Of a DNA stretch of 64,000 nt, positions 1 through 9,500 are shown piece by piece (position 1 is the stretch's first letter; each line of letters starts with the position of its first letter). A program made the position numbers and the translations under genes. Under the pieces are notes generated by a model. It was not told the DNA's origin, ran no database searches, and was given only the letters and a program-made list of their open reading frames with translations. Origin of the DNA: Bacteroidota bacterium (lineage in GTDB: Bacteria; Bacteroidota; Bacteroidia; Cytophagales; Cytophagaceae); assembly GCA_023428135.1 (NCBI GenBank), contig JAEYZG010000017.1, forward strand, positions 62,001 through 126,000. Direction: 5' to 3'.

Positions 1-809
1 TGCAGTTTGGAACTATACTTCTTTCTGATATTGCTGATATCAGACTATCTGAGGGGCCTCCTATGATCAATTCAGAAAATGCAATGTTACGGGGTACTGT
101 TCTATTTAATGTCCGTGATCGAGATTTGGGTAGTACTGTGGAAGAAACTCAGGAAAGGTTAAACAGGATGATATCTCAAATGCCTAAAGGATATTTTATT
201 GAATGGAGTGGACAATGGGAAAATCAAATTCATGCAAACAGGACACTAAAGCTAATTATGCCTATTGTAATATTTATCATTTTTATGGTCTTGTACTATA
301 CATATAAATCGGCTAAGGAAGCTGTAGCAACTATGATTACTGTACCCTTTGCACTTGTTGGTGGTGTATTTATGGTATTCTTTTATGGAATAAACCTTTC
401 AGTCGCCGTTGCAGTAGGCTTTATAGCATTGTTCGGAATGGCAATTGAAACAGCAATGCTGATGGTTATTTACCTGAATGAGGCGATGCAATACCTGGTT
501 CACGAAAAAGGTAATTCCCGGGAAAGTATTACCAATAAAGATTTACGTGAATACGTGATCAGAGGTGCAGCCAAAAGATTAAGACCAAAACTGATGACTG
601 TCTCTGTTTCTCTTTTTGGACTTGTTCCCATTCTTTGGGCTACAGGAGTAGGAAGTGATATTATGCTTCCCATTACAGTACCTCTTATAGGAGGGACGAT
701 CTCATCCATCGTATATGTACTTCTGGTAACGCCTATTGTATTTGAGATGATGAAAGAATATGAACTGAATAAAAATGGAAAAATTGAAATACTCGATGTT
801 AAAGAATAG
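1..809 (+). CDS. cusA: CusA/CzcA-family heavy-metal RND efflux pump, C-terminal part
   Basis: This is the end of an inner-membrane heavy-metal RND transporter, which uses the proton gradient to export Cu(I)/Ag(I) or divalent metals through an adaptor and an outer-membrane channel. The frame is open from base 3 with no start, so the gene begins outside the window and about 268 residues are visible. The first residues (DIADIRLSEGPPM) match the last periplasmic porter segment. Several membrane helices follow, with the family-typical RLRPKLMT stretch and a GSDIMLPI segment ahead of the last helix. The ATG at 63 is internal and not a real start. The next gene begins inside the 3' end, so the two are translationally linked. 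Metal specificity cannot be read from this fragment; the His/Met/Cys-rich adaptors downstream favour Cu/Ag. Confidence 0.93.
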   Translation, partial: QFGTILLSDIADIRLSEGPPMINSENAMLRGTVLFNVRDRDLGSTVEETQERLNRMISQMPKGYFIEWSGQWENQIHANRTLKLIMPIVIFIIFMVLYYTYKSAKEAVATMITVPFALVGGVFMVFFYGINLSVAVAVGFIALFGMAIETAMLMVIYLNEAMQYLVHEKGNSRESITNKDLREYVIRGAAKRLRPKLMTVSVSLFGLVPILWATGVGSDIMLPITVPLIGGTISSIVYVLLVTPIVFEMMKEYELNKNGKIEILDVKE

Positions 810-2073
810 GTATATATTATCCTTAATCTTTGTAATGCTATGCTTTCGGGCAGAGGCACAAGTACTGACGTTTGATTCTGTTAAAGTTATGATTCTGTCT
901 CAGAATCCAGAGTTGGAAATGTACAGGCAACAGGCAAAGTCTATGGAGGCAATGGCAGAAGGCGCTAAGGCTTGGGAGGCGCCACAGATAGGAGCAGGAT
1001 TTTTTATGACGCCATATAAAACCTACTATTGGCGCCCTCAGGTAGAGTCTTTTAATGGAATGAACGAAAAGATGCCTGGTATGGGTAGCTTTATGATTCA
1101 GGGAAAACAAATGATTCCTAATCCTTCAAAATTAAATGCCAATCAGGAGTATTTGAAAAGCGTGTCTTCCATTGAAACTGAATCCGGTAATGCAAATGCC
1201 AATAAGCTGCTTTATGATGCTAAAAAGTTATTTAGTGAAATTCAGATTATCTATCGAAAAACACTTATTCTGAAAGAGGCTGAAAAAACCCTGGAGACCA
1301 TGATAACTTTTGGCGAAAGTAAATTAGCCTATAATCAGGAAATGCTTTCATATATATATAAAGGAAAGTCACAAAAAGCTCAGTTGCAGAATGAACGTGT
1401 CATGCTAGAGAATGAAAGAAAACAAAAGTTGTATTATCTCAGCTCTCTGATGAATAGAAAGAAAGAGCATTTATTTGAAGTGGATTCACAGATTGTAATA
1501 AAAGAATATGAAAAGGCTGCAATTGATACGGTTCAGATAAGATTTAACAGAAGTGATATGCTTGTATTGGATAATAATATCAAGGTGACACTTCTGAAAC
1601 AAAAGGTGGAACGTTACAAATCCCGGCCGGACTTTGGGATTGAGTTTGGTCATATGTTTGCCTTCGGAGAAAATCCAAATCAGTTTACTTTAATGGGTAT
1701 GATGAGTATTCCTATCGCACCATGGTCATCAAAGATGTATCGTTCCAATGTATTGGCTTATAATCATCAGGTAAAAGCTTATTATAGTCAGAAACAAGCC
1801 ATTATGAATGAGTCTGTAGGGATGATTTATGGATTGAAAAATGAAATTTCATCTGCCAAATATCAGCTGGAGTTATATAAGACAATGATCTTACCATCTT
1901 TAAAGAAATCTTACGATCTGGCAATGATAGCATATGCTCAAAATACGGAAGAACTATTTGTTGCCCTGGATGCTCAGATGAATTTCCAGATGGCAAAAAT
2001 TCAATATGAAGACATCACCTTAAAACTACTGCATTTGCAGGCTGAATATGAAAAGCAACTACAAATATTTTAA
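775..2073 (+). CDS. TolC-like outer-membrane channel of the metal efflux system (CusC-like)
   Basis: This is an outer-membrane efflux protein of the TolC/CusC type, the exit duct of the RND complex. It begins inside the cusA end (35-base overlap) or at the ATG at 796, which gives a cleaner signal peptide (MLKNRYILSLIFVMLCFRA, cleavage before EAQ/Q). The rest is about 400 residues with long helical stretches (residues ~130-230 and ~330-432) that fit the periplasmic barrel helices of the family. The sequence GIEFGHMFAFGENP and MMSIPIAPWSSKMY in the middle fits the beta-barrel part. No lipobox Cys is seen, unlike E. coli CusC. The downstream adaptor gene starts within its last 26 bases. The call rests on helical pattern, length and operon position. 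Confidence 0.85.
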   Translation: MEKLKYSMLKNRYILSLIFVMLCFRAEAQVLTFDSVKVMILSQNPELEMYRQQAKSMEAMAEGAKAWEAPQIGAGFFMTPYKTYYWRPQVESFNGMNEKMPGMGSFMIQGKQMIPNPSKLNANQEYLKSVSSIETESGNANANKLLYDAKKLFSEIQIIYRKTLILKEAEKTLETMITFGESKLAYNQEMLSYIYKGKSQKAQLQNERVMLENERKQKLYYLSSLMNRKKEHLFEVDSQIVIKEYEKAAIDTVQIRFNRSDMLVLDNNIKVTLLKQKVERYKSRPDFGIEFGHMFAFGENPNQFTLMGMMSIPIAPWSSKMYRSNVLAYNHQVKAYYSQKQAIMNESVGMIYGLKNEISSAKYQLELYKTMILPSLKKSYDLAMIAYAQNTEELFVALDAQMNFQMAKIQYEDITLKLLHLQAEYEKQLQIF

Positions 2074-3346
2074 TATTGCAATCATTCTATTATTGGTTCT
2101 TCTTATTGCTTCATGTAAAACCAAAACGGATAAACATGAAGACCATGATATGAAACATGATACAATACATTCGAGTTTGATGTATTACTGTCCTATGCAT
2201 CCAGAGGTAGTATCTGATAAGCCGGGTATTTGTCCTAAATGTGAGATGGACCTGGAACTTGCGCCACAGGATATAGATACATTAAGTTATCTTGCAGAAC
2301 CAACCAATCAAGTAGTAATTTCTTCTCTGAAGCCTATTGTGCCGACCATCAATAATATAGCAAATTACATTAAAGCAGAGGGGTATTTAACCTATAACCC
2401 TAATCTGACCAATAGTATTTCAGCACGTGTGTCTGGAAGAGTAGAAAAGCTTTATGCAAAGTTTGAATTTGAAAGAGTGCAAAAAGGCCAGTTACTTATG
2501 GAAATTTATAGTCCGGAACTTCAGACTGCACAGAATGAATATCTGCTTATTTATAAATCAGTTACCGATGGTGAAAGAAATATTCTGGATGCATTAAATC
2601 AAAAGTTGATCAATCTCGGAATGACTGCTTCTACTATTAAGGAGTTGGAAAAAACTGGTGAAGTTAAAGCAACTATTCCCATTTATTCACCTTATTCAGG
2701 TCATATTCACTTTTTAGAGCAGGGAAGTGACATTGCAGATCATGGTTTAGTATGGCCAACTTCTTCCAATGGAAATGCAATGTTAAATGGCGCTGATGAA
2801 ATGAAAGCCAATAGCTCAATAATTAAAGAGGGAAGTTATGTTACAAAGGGAGACTTGATTTTTACAATAGCAAATGAAAAAAGTATATGGGCTTTGTTAA
2901 AGGTTTTACCAAGAGACATTCCTTTTATTAAAAAAGGGGAGGATGTTGAAGTGAAAATTAATAATGACACCTATAATGGAAAAATTGAATTTATTGAAAA
3001 GTCATTTGATGACAAAAATGATTTTTATACTGTAAGGGTTTATCTGAAATGTGATGATCATAAAAATTTAATCATCGGAACTCTTATTGAAGGAAATATT
3101 AATGTTAATAAAACTCAGGACAAAAAATTATTGATTCCTGATTTAGCAGTCCTGCATCTTGGTAAATCTATTTCCGCAGTATTTGTAAAAGACAAAGTAG
3201 GGTATGTAGCAAAAGAAGTTCGTACCGGAGTTGCAGATGGTGGATGGACTGAAGTCCTGTATGGTTTATCTGAAAATGACAGTATTGCTCCTGTAGCCTC
3301 TTACTTAGTGGATAGTGAAGCATTTTTAAAAGTAAAACAACAATGA
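2048..3346 (+). CDS. cusB: RND periplasmic adaptor lipoprotein with heavy-metal-binding domain (CusB-like)
   Basis: This is a membrane-fusion adaptor that links the RND pump to the outer-membrane channel. The N-terminus is a lipoprotein signal with lipobox LIASC (Cys23). A His-rich linker (HEDHDMKHD) follows, then a small heavy-metal-binding domain with YYCPMHPEV (residues 46-54) and CPKCEMDLE (62-70), whose Cys/Met/His pattern is typical of Cu/Ag-handling CusB-type adaptors in Bacteroidota. The rest has the usual barrel-sandwich and beta-barrel halves (VSGRVEKLYAKF, YSPYSGHIHFLEQGS, SYVTKGDLIFTIAN). It overlaps the channel gene by 26 bases and shares an ATGA overlap with the next gene, so the five-gene set is almost certainly one transcript. 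It is one of two adaptors here; the sequence does not show whether they act together. Confidence 0.9.
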   Translation: MKSNYKYFNIAIILLLVLLIASCKTKTDKHEDHDMKHDTIHSSLMYYCPMHPEVVSDKPGICPKCEMDLELAPQDIDTLSYLAEPTNQVVISSLKPIVPTINNIANYIKAEGYLTYNPNLTNSISARVSGRVEKLYAKFEFERVQKGQLLMEIYSPELQTAQNEYLLIYKSVTDGERNILDALNQKLINLGMTASTIKELEKTGEVKATIPIYSPYSGHIHFLEQGSDIADHGLVWPTSSNGNAMLNGADEMKANSSIIKEGSYVTKGDLIFTIANEKSIWALLKVLPRDIPFIKKGEDVEVKINNDTYNGKIEFIEKSFDDKNDFYTVRVYLKCDDHKNLIIGTLIEGNINVNKTQDKKLLIPDLAVLHLGKSISAVFVKDKVGYVAKEVRTGVADGGWTEVLYGLSENDSIAPVASYLVDSEAFLKVKQQ

Positions 3347-4536
3347 AACTATATATATTGATACTATTAAGCTTGATGGTTTTATTTGCCTGTGAAAATA
3401 AAACCAGTCATGCTGATCACACACATGGTGACTCCATTTATTATACCTGCTCAATGGATCCGCAAGTGATGGAGAAAAAGCCTGGTAAGTGTCCTATCTG
3501 TAAAATGGAATTAACCCCGATTAAAATGAGTAATTCAAAGGGGATAAAGCTAAGCGCCCAGCAGGAAAAGCTGGCGAATATCAAAACATTAACAGCAGGG
3601 TATGACTATATTGATAATAAAATTTATGCGACAGGAATTGTTAAAGAAGATGAGAACAAAATCATTTTTATCAACGCCAGAATGGATGGTCGTATAGATC
3701 AGTTAAATTTCAAAACAAAAGGAGAATACATAAAAAAAGGAGCTATCATATATAAAATATATTCAGAGATGCTGGCTTCGACTCAAAGTGAATTGATCCA
3801 TGCTAACAAAAGGCTTAAAGAGGGTACAAGTGATATAACTTCTGGATCTATTATGGATGCAGCGATAAACAAACTTAAGTTATGGGGTATTTCTGAAAGT
3901 CAAATTGAAGCAATTAAAAATCTGAGTAAACCTGTTATTCCATATCCGATTGAAAGTCCATATTCCGGATATATCAATAATATTAACATCACAGAAGGGG
4001 CAATGGTAATGGAAGGAAACCCTTTAATTAAACTCAGAGATTATAAAACGCTTTGGGTTGAAGCACAGTTTTATTCTTCTGAAACTTCAAAAATCAAAAA
4101 AGGTAGTACAGTTGATGTAGTTGTTGAAGGTACACAGAATCATATTATCGAAGGAAAAGTAATTGAAGTTTTACCACAGGTTTCCTCCGGTTCGTCAGTT
4201 ACTATAGTTCGAATTCATATTGTACCCGATGTACAGGTTAAACCTGGTATGCAAGCCTATGTTTACTGGCATGAGTCCAATGACAAGTCATTGGTTATTC
4301 CTTCCGATGCCGTCATAAGAGACAGTAAGGGTGCCACGGTATGGGTAAAAAAATCAGGTATTTATGAATCAAAAAATGTACATATAGGTGAGTTTGCCGA
4401 AGATAGGGTTTCTATTCTCCATGGATTAAACGAAGGGGATACTATAGTAATATCTGGTTCATACCTTTTACAAAGTGAATTTATTCTAAAGAAGGGGGGA
4501 ATGCCTATGGAAGGACATCATATGTCAGATATGTAA
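3343..4536 (+). CDS. Second RND periplasmic adaptor lipoprotein with heavy-metal-binding domain
   Basis: This is a second CusB-like membrane-fusion protein, clearly different in sequence from the one just upstream. It has its own lipobox (LFAC, Cys17), a His-rich linker (HADHTHGD), and a metal-binding domain with YTCSMDPQV (34-42) and CPICKMELTP (50-59). The adaptor core follows (RMDGRIDQLNFKTKGEYIKK, SPYSGYINNINITEGAMV, GLNEGDTIVISGSYLLQSE). The C-terminal tail is Met/His rich (GGMPMEGHHMSDM), which could be an extra Cu(I)/Ag(I) ligand set. Its start overlaps the stop of the first adaptor (ATGA), so it is translationally coupled. Two HMBD adaptors in one operon suggest either a mixed adaptor ring or division of labour between metal capture and bridging; that is inference. 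Confidence 0.88.
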   Translation: MKLYILILLSLMVLFACENKTSHADHTHGDSIYYTCSMDPQVMEKKPGKCPICKMELTPIKMSNSKGIKLSAQQEKLANIKTLTAGYDYIDNKIYATGIVKEDENKIIFINARMDGRIDQLNFKTKGEYIKKGAIIYKIYSEMLASTQSELIHANKRLKEGTSDITSGSIMDAAINKLKLWGISESQIEAIKNLSKPVIPYPIESPYSGYINNINITEGAMVMEGNPLIKLRDYKTLWVEAQFYSSETSKIKKGSTVDVVVEGTQNHIIEGKVIEVLPQVSSGSSVTIVRIHIVPDVQVKPGMQAYVYWHESNDKSLVIPSDAVIRDSKGATVWVKKSGIYESKNVHIGEFAEDRVSILHGLNEGDTIVISGSYLLQSEFILKKGGMPMEGHHMSDM

Positions 4537-4608
4537 AACTTATATTAGAATTATATAGTATTTAAATCGATCAGTTTTAATAAATGAATTATAGATAACC
4601 TATTTATC

Positions 4609-4980
4609 ATGAAACTTTACATTAAAATTCCTGAGAACTTAAAAATTTATTATGATAAAGAAATAAAGTTGTATCACGAAACCTTTGCAACAGGGGAGCT
4701 TCAGGTGGCTTGGAGGCATTTAGAAAGAGCACATATACTTGGACAGGCTTATCCTTTAGAACATTCCTATGCGCATTGGCTCATGTTGAAGTTTGGAATC
4801 AGTATAAAAAGTAGCAAGGAAGTGATGGGACAAATTCCCCGTCTACTTGTAGGAGGTGTAAAATCATTTGTAGGTAAAATTCCTGTTGGTAATACAGGTG
4901 GGGCTAATGTTCCGCCTCTTAAACCTATGGAGATCCCAAAGGATCTTAAAGGAATATTATCACTTTATGGTGAGTGGTAA
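4609..4980 (+). CDS. DUF3703 family protein
   Basis: This is a 123-residue protein without signal peptide or membrane segment that matches the DUF3703 family. The recognisable parts are AWRHLERAHILGQAYPLEH (residues ~36-54), followed by HWLMLKFGI, GQIPRLLVGGVKS, and the C-terminal GNTGGANVPPLKPMEIPKDL. Members of this family commonly sit beside heavy-metal efflux genes in Bacteroidota and Proteobacteria, and their biochemical role is unknown. Several conserved His residues (HLERAH, EHSYAH) could bind metal, but this is speculation. It follows the second adaptor by 72 bases on the same strand and is probably the last gene of the metal efflux operon, because a strong hairpin lies about 60 bases downstream. 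Confidence 0.8.
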   Translation: MKLYIKIPENLKIYYDKEIKLYHETFATGELQVAWRHLERAHILGQAYPLEHSYAHWLMLKFGISIKSSKEVMGQIPRLLVGGVKSFVGKIPVGNTGGANVPPLKPMEIPKDLKGILSLYGEW

Positions 4981-5443
4981 ATTTGAAAGAACAGATTGTC
5001 GCCACTTTTCTATTAGTTATCCTATTAATGTTACAATTATCAAAGTATAAGGGACATTTTATTGTCCCTTATACTTTGATCTTTATATTAACTGGTTGAA
5101 TATTTTTAGTATTAACTATTATCCATTTTTTGTTTATATAATTTATGTCTCTCCATTAGCTAATTTGTGCAATACGGAAAATCCTGTAAAAGGATACATA
5201 CATGAAAATTTATTAAAGATTTATTTATTAATAATTATGTATGTGTATAAATATATTATGTCTGTATAAATTATTGTTTATTAATATTTGAAGGGTTAAG
5301 TGTTGAATTACTTTGTATGAAATAAAGTACTGCCTCGATAATTTTTAGAACACCTTTAAAACATCGGTATAAAATCGTCGTATATGGTCGAGGTGTTGAT
5401 GTATATTATAAGTTTTTATATATACTAAACCTATATATCGATT
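4981..5443. other. Intergenic region with hairpin and possible structured leader
   Basis: A 463-base AT-rich gap without a credible gene. It holds the 18-bp hairpin at 5039-5080. Just before the next gene are two pairings that share the same right side and so exclude each other: CCTCGA (5333-5338) with TCGAGG (5388-5393), and AACACCT (5349-5355) with AGGTGTT (5391-5397). No promoter with the TAnnTTTG form was found here. Confidence 0.5.
5039..5080 (+). terminator. Perfect 18-bp hairpin after the metal efflux operon
   Basis: An exact inverted repeat, with arms 5039-5056 and 5063-5080 around a 6-base TTTTAT loop (arm begins ATCAAAGTATAAGGGACA). It lies 58 bases after the DUF3703 stop. There is no run of T directly after the stem, so it may be a terminator of low canonical quality, an mRNA 3'-end stabiliser or an operator. 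Its position at the end of the operon favours the first two. Confidence 0.6.
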
Positions 5444-6154
5444 ATGAAAAACGTATTTTATATCATTTTATCATTATGTATTACAGCATCAGGTTTAAAA
5501 GCACAAAACCTTGTGAACAATCTTAATGCTAAAGAGACAGAAGCGGTTTTAATAGGAATAGTTACTGATAAGAATAAAATACCTGAAAAAAATATTGTCT
5601 ATATAATTAAAAGTGAAGATAAAACTTACAATAAAAAAGGACTGACAGATGAGGATGGAAAGTTTACTCTCATTGTACCAAAGGGAAAGAAATATAATGT
5701 TAAGGTGACAAAAATGGGATTTGAATATGATTTTACATCTCAAGTCCCCAATGTTAAAGGTCCTCTGGAAATTGTTCAGAATTATATGATGACCTTTACT
5801 ATGGATTTCAGAAGGACCTATAAACTTGAAAATATTTATTTTGACCCAAATAAATGGGATATAAATAGTGAATCGCAACCTACCTTGGATTCTTTAGCCA
5901 ATACTTTTGTTACAAATCCTATATTTGTTGCTGAAATTGCAGGATATACAGATAATGTAGGAGATGATGTGGATAATCTAAGATTGTCTCAGAGAAGAGC
6001 CAATGCTATAAGAGATTATTTATTAAGTAAAGGAGTAGATCCGGCTCGTGTATATGCTAAAGGTTATGGAGAAAACTACCCTATAGCATCCAACGAAACT
6101 CAGGAGGGAAGAAGTAAGAACCGGCGTACAGAGGTTAAAGTGATGTTTGAGTAG
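5444..6154 (+). CDS. OmpA-family outer-membrane protein with carboxypeptidase-regulatory-like domain
   Basis: This is an exported 236-residue protein with signal peptide (MKNVFYIILSLCITASGLKA). Residues ~33-90 look like a carboxypeptidase D regulatory-like beta domain (LIGIVTDKNKIPEKN, GLTDEDGKFTLIVPKG, VTKMGFEYDF). Residues ~115-236 form an OmpA peptidoglycan-binding domain (LENIYFDPNKWDI, EIAGYTDNVGDD, RLSQRRANAIRDYLL, SKNRRTEVKVMF). The diaminopimelate-binding Asp (TDN) and Arg (NRR) positions are present. There is no beta-barrel of its own, so it probably sits in the periplasm and binds the cell wall, as in the C-terminal half of PorE-like proteins. It lies ahead of the 27-repeat OmpA protein on the same strand, with 392 bases between them. 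Confidence 0.85.
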   Translation: MKNVFYIILSLCITASGLKAQNLVNNLNAKETEAVLIGIVTDKNKIPEKNIVYIIKSEDKTYNKKGLTDEDGKFTLIVPKGKKYNVKVTKMGFEYDFTSQVPNVKGPLEIVQNYMMTFTMDFRRTYKLENIYFDPNKWDINSESQPTLDSLANTFVTNPIFVAEIAGYTDNVGDDVDNLRLSQRRANAIRDYLLSKGVDPARVYAKGYGENYPIASNETQEGRSKNRRTEVKVMFE

Positions 6155-6546
6155 GTATATTGTTTCTTCTCAAATTTTAATTTTGGTCATTTTATTAATA
6201 TTAAACAATGTCGTATCGAAGAAAATTTACAAACAGACATATGCATACAGGTTCACTTAAAATTATTCTAATTAATAGCGCTTGATTTTTTGTACTAAAT
6301 GAATTTAGATATTGGAATAAACAAGCTTCTAGTTCGGTCAATCATCATCAGCTAATTTAATTTAGCAGGTATAAATCCCTGTGTCGCAATTTACTTTAAA
6401 TCAATACACCTAAGAAAAATTCTTGTGATTCATTTTCTTTTTAGAGGGAAAGGCAACCATATACTGAATGTTTATTAATTAGGAAAGTAACGTGGTTTAT
6501 TGGTATCATATTTTTCAACAGCATTATTAATCAATAACCTAATTAT
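6155..6546. other. Intergenic region, nothing recognised
   Basis: A 392-base AT-rich gap between the two OmpA-domain genes. No gene, tRNA, terminator or clear promoter is visible. The closest promoter-like sequence is TATTTTTC at 6509-6516, one base off the Bacteroidota -7 box, about 30 bases before the start of the next gene. Confidence 0.4.
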
Positions 6547-9500
6547 ATGCATTTAAAACGACAGATTAAGCATATATTATTTTCACTTTTGCTCTTGTTC
6601 ATATTTTCTCATGGATATGGGCAGACTGATGAAAATAATTCTGGAGTAAGAATTACTCAATCAACTCTGACTAATGTTAAACTAGTCTATTTAAAGAACA
6701 ATTTATGTAATGGTGACAATAAAGGTGCCATTGATATAAATGTGACCGGCGGTATTCCTCCATATACATACAGATGGAGTAACGGAGCTACAACACAGGA
6801 TATAACTGGTCTTAAAGCAGGTACATATAAGCTGTATGTTTCAGATTCATATAAATGTAAGGACTCAATTATAGTAGAAGTTTCTGAACCTCCTAAATTA
6901 AGTGTTGAAACAGATTCTGTCGCACATATATTGTGCTTTGGATTTAAGAAGGGATTGGTTGAAATATCTGTTAAGGGTGGTGTGGAGCCTTATAAATATA
7001 GCTGGAGTAACGGTAGTACCACTCAGGATATTCATGATGTACCAGCAGGGACATATTCAGTTTTGGTTTCTGATGCTAATAATTGTCAGGAAATTCTGTC
7101 AGTCAATGTTGAGCAAAAGCCTTTAATTGTAAGGTCAATTGATGATGTCTCAAACATAAAATGTTATGGGGATAGTACTGGTAAAGTAGATATTTCAGTT
7201 TCAGGTGGTGTTCCTCCTTATCGTTATTTATGGAACAATGGATCTACTAAGGAAGATCTATCTAATGTGCCAGCCGGTAAATACTATGTAGTTGTTACTG
7301 ATGCCAATAACTGCCAGGAAGCGTCTACAACAAATGTAAAAGAGCCAGAGAAGCTGACTTTAAAAATAGATGAGTTGAAGCATATTAAATGTCACGGCGA
7401 CAAAGGTGGTGCAATAAATGTTTCAGTTCATGGAGGGGTAGGGCCTTTTAAATATAAATGGAGTAATGGAGCAACAACACAAGATATAACAGGGATCACT
7501 GCAGGTTCCTATTCTTTAAATGTTATAGATTTCAATGGTTGTAAAACGACAATATCTGCAACAATTAATCAGCCGCCATTATTGAGTGCTGCTTTAGGAG
7601 AACTAAAAAATGTTAGTTTTTTCGGAGGTAAAGATGGTTCAATAAATATTAAAGTTGATGGAGGCGTTCCTCCTTTTTCTTATAAATGGACTAATGGCGC
7701 AACTACAAAAGATGTTTCAGGACTTCAGGCTGGAAGTTATTCAGTAATAGTATCTGATGCTACAGGATGTAGCAAAACAGTAATAGTAAATATCACTCAG
7801 CCTCAACTTCTTTCTTTAAAGCTTGATAATCTTAAAGACGTTAAGTGTAATGGGAATAAAGAAGGAGAAATTCAGATTGTAGTAACTGGTGGTGTGGCTC
7901 CTTATAAATTTAAATGGAATAATGGCTCTACTACACAGAACCTTTCTGGAGTTGGTGCAGGTAATTACTCTGTTGAAGTAATGGATGCTAACGGTATAAC
8001 TAAAAGTTTGAGTTTTGTTATCAATCAGCCAGAGCCTTTTACATCTAAAGTAGAAGCTGTAGAAAACATATTATGTAATGGTGATTATAAAGGAGCTGTA
8101 AATATTTCAGTGGGAGGTGGTGTTAAGCCTTATACCTTCAAGTGGAGTAATGGAACAATTACAGAAGATCTTGTGAATATTCCGGCTGGAAATTATTCAG
8201 CTGAAATTAAAGATGCGAATGGTTGTTTAACATCTGTGAGTACAACCATTACAGAATCGCCGGCAATTTCATTACAAGTTACTGAAGTTAAAAATATTTT
8301 GTGTCACGGAAATAAATCCGGAGCCATAAGTATAACAGTTAGTGGTGGTATTGCTCCATATACCTATGCTTGGAGTAATGGAGCTACAACTAAAGACCTT
8401 GTTAACATTGGTTCAGGAGATTATTCACTTAAAGTAACAGATTCTAAAGGGTGTTTTAAGACCGTAAAAGCTAATGTTACTCAACCAACACTTCTTACTG
8501 TTGATAAACAATCTCTCAAAGATGTGAGCTGTTATGGAGGTAATAATGGAGCAATAAACATTACAGTAGCTGGTGGAATTCTTCCATATACCTATAAATG
8601 GAGTAATGGAGCAACTTCAAAAGATCTTAGTAATGCGGTAGCCGGAAGTTATACCGTAAATGTTACAGATGCCAATGGATGTACTAATTCTTTAAGTGCT
8701 ACAATTACTCAACCTACTAAAGTAGTATCTACTTTAGAATCTGTTACTAATATTAATTGTAACGGAGACAGTAAAGGTGCTGTTAATATCTCCGTTTCAG
8801 GTGGGGTGCTTCCATATTCTTATAAGTGGAATAATGGAGCTACAACTCAGGATTTAATCGGCGTTAAGGCTGGTTCCTATTCAGTAAGTATCGCAGATGC
8901 TAATGGATGTAAGGATACTTTATCTGCTAAGATCAATCAGAATTCTTTAATGGAAGTTTCAGTAGAATCATCTAAAGACATCAAATGTTTTGGAGAAAGC
9001 AAAGGAGCTGTAAATATTTCTGTCAAAGGTGGTGTTACACCATATACATATATCTGGAATAATGGTGCGGTGACACAAAATATATTGGATGTTCCAGCCG
9101 GTTTATATTCAGTTACCGTTACTGATGCTGTTGGATGTAAAAAAATAGCAAGCTCTAAGATATCAGAGCCAGTCTTATTTCAGGCTAATCTTGATGGTGT
9201 GACAGATGTTAAATGTCATGGTGATAGTACAGGTGCTATTCAGGTATCTGCTAAAGGTGGGGTAACTCCATATTCTTATAAATGGTCAAACGGATCCGCT
9301 TCTGAAGATATAGCCAGATTAAAAGCTGGTTCATATTCCTTAAAAGTATCTGATGCAAATGGATGTACTGAAAATATTTCAGCAACAATCTCTCAGCCAA
9401 CGGTTCTGGTCACTTCCATTGAATCTATTACAAATGTTGAGTGTAATGGTGAAAATACTGGTATCATTAATATCTCTGTTAAGGGGGGGACTAGTCCTTA

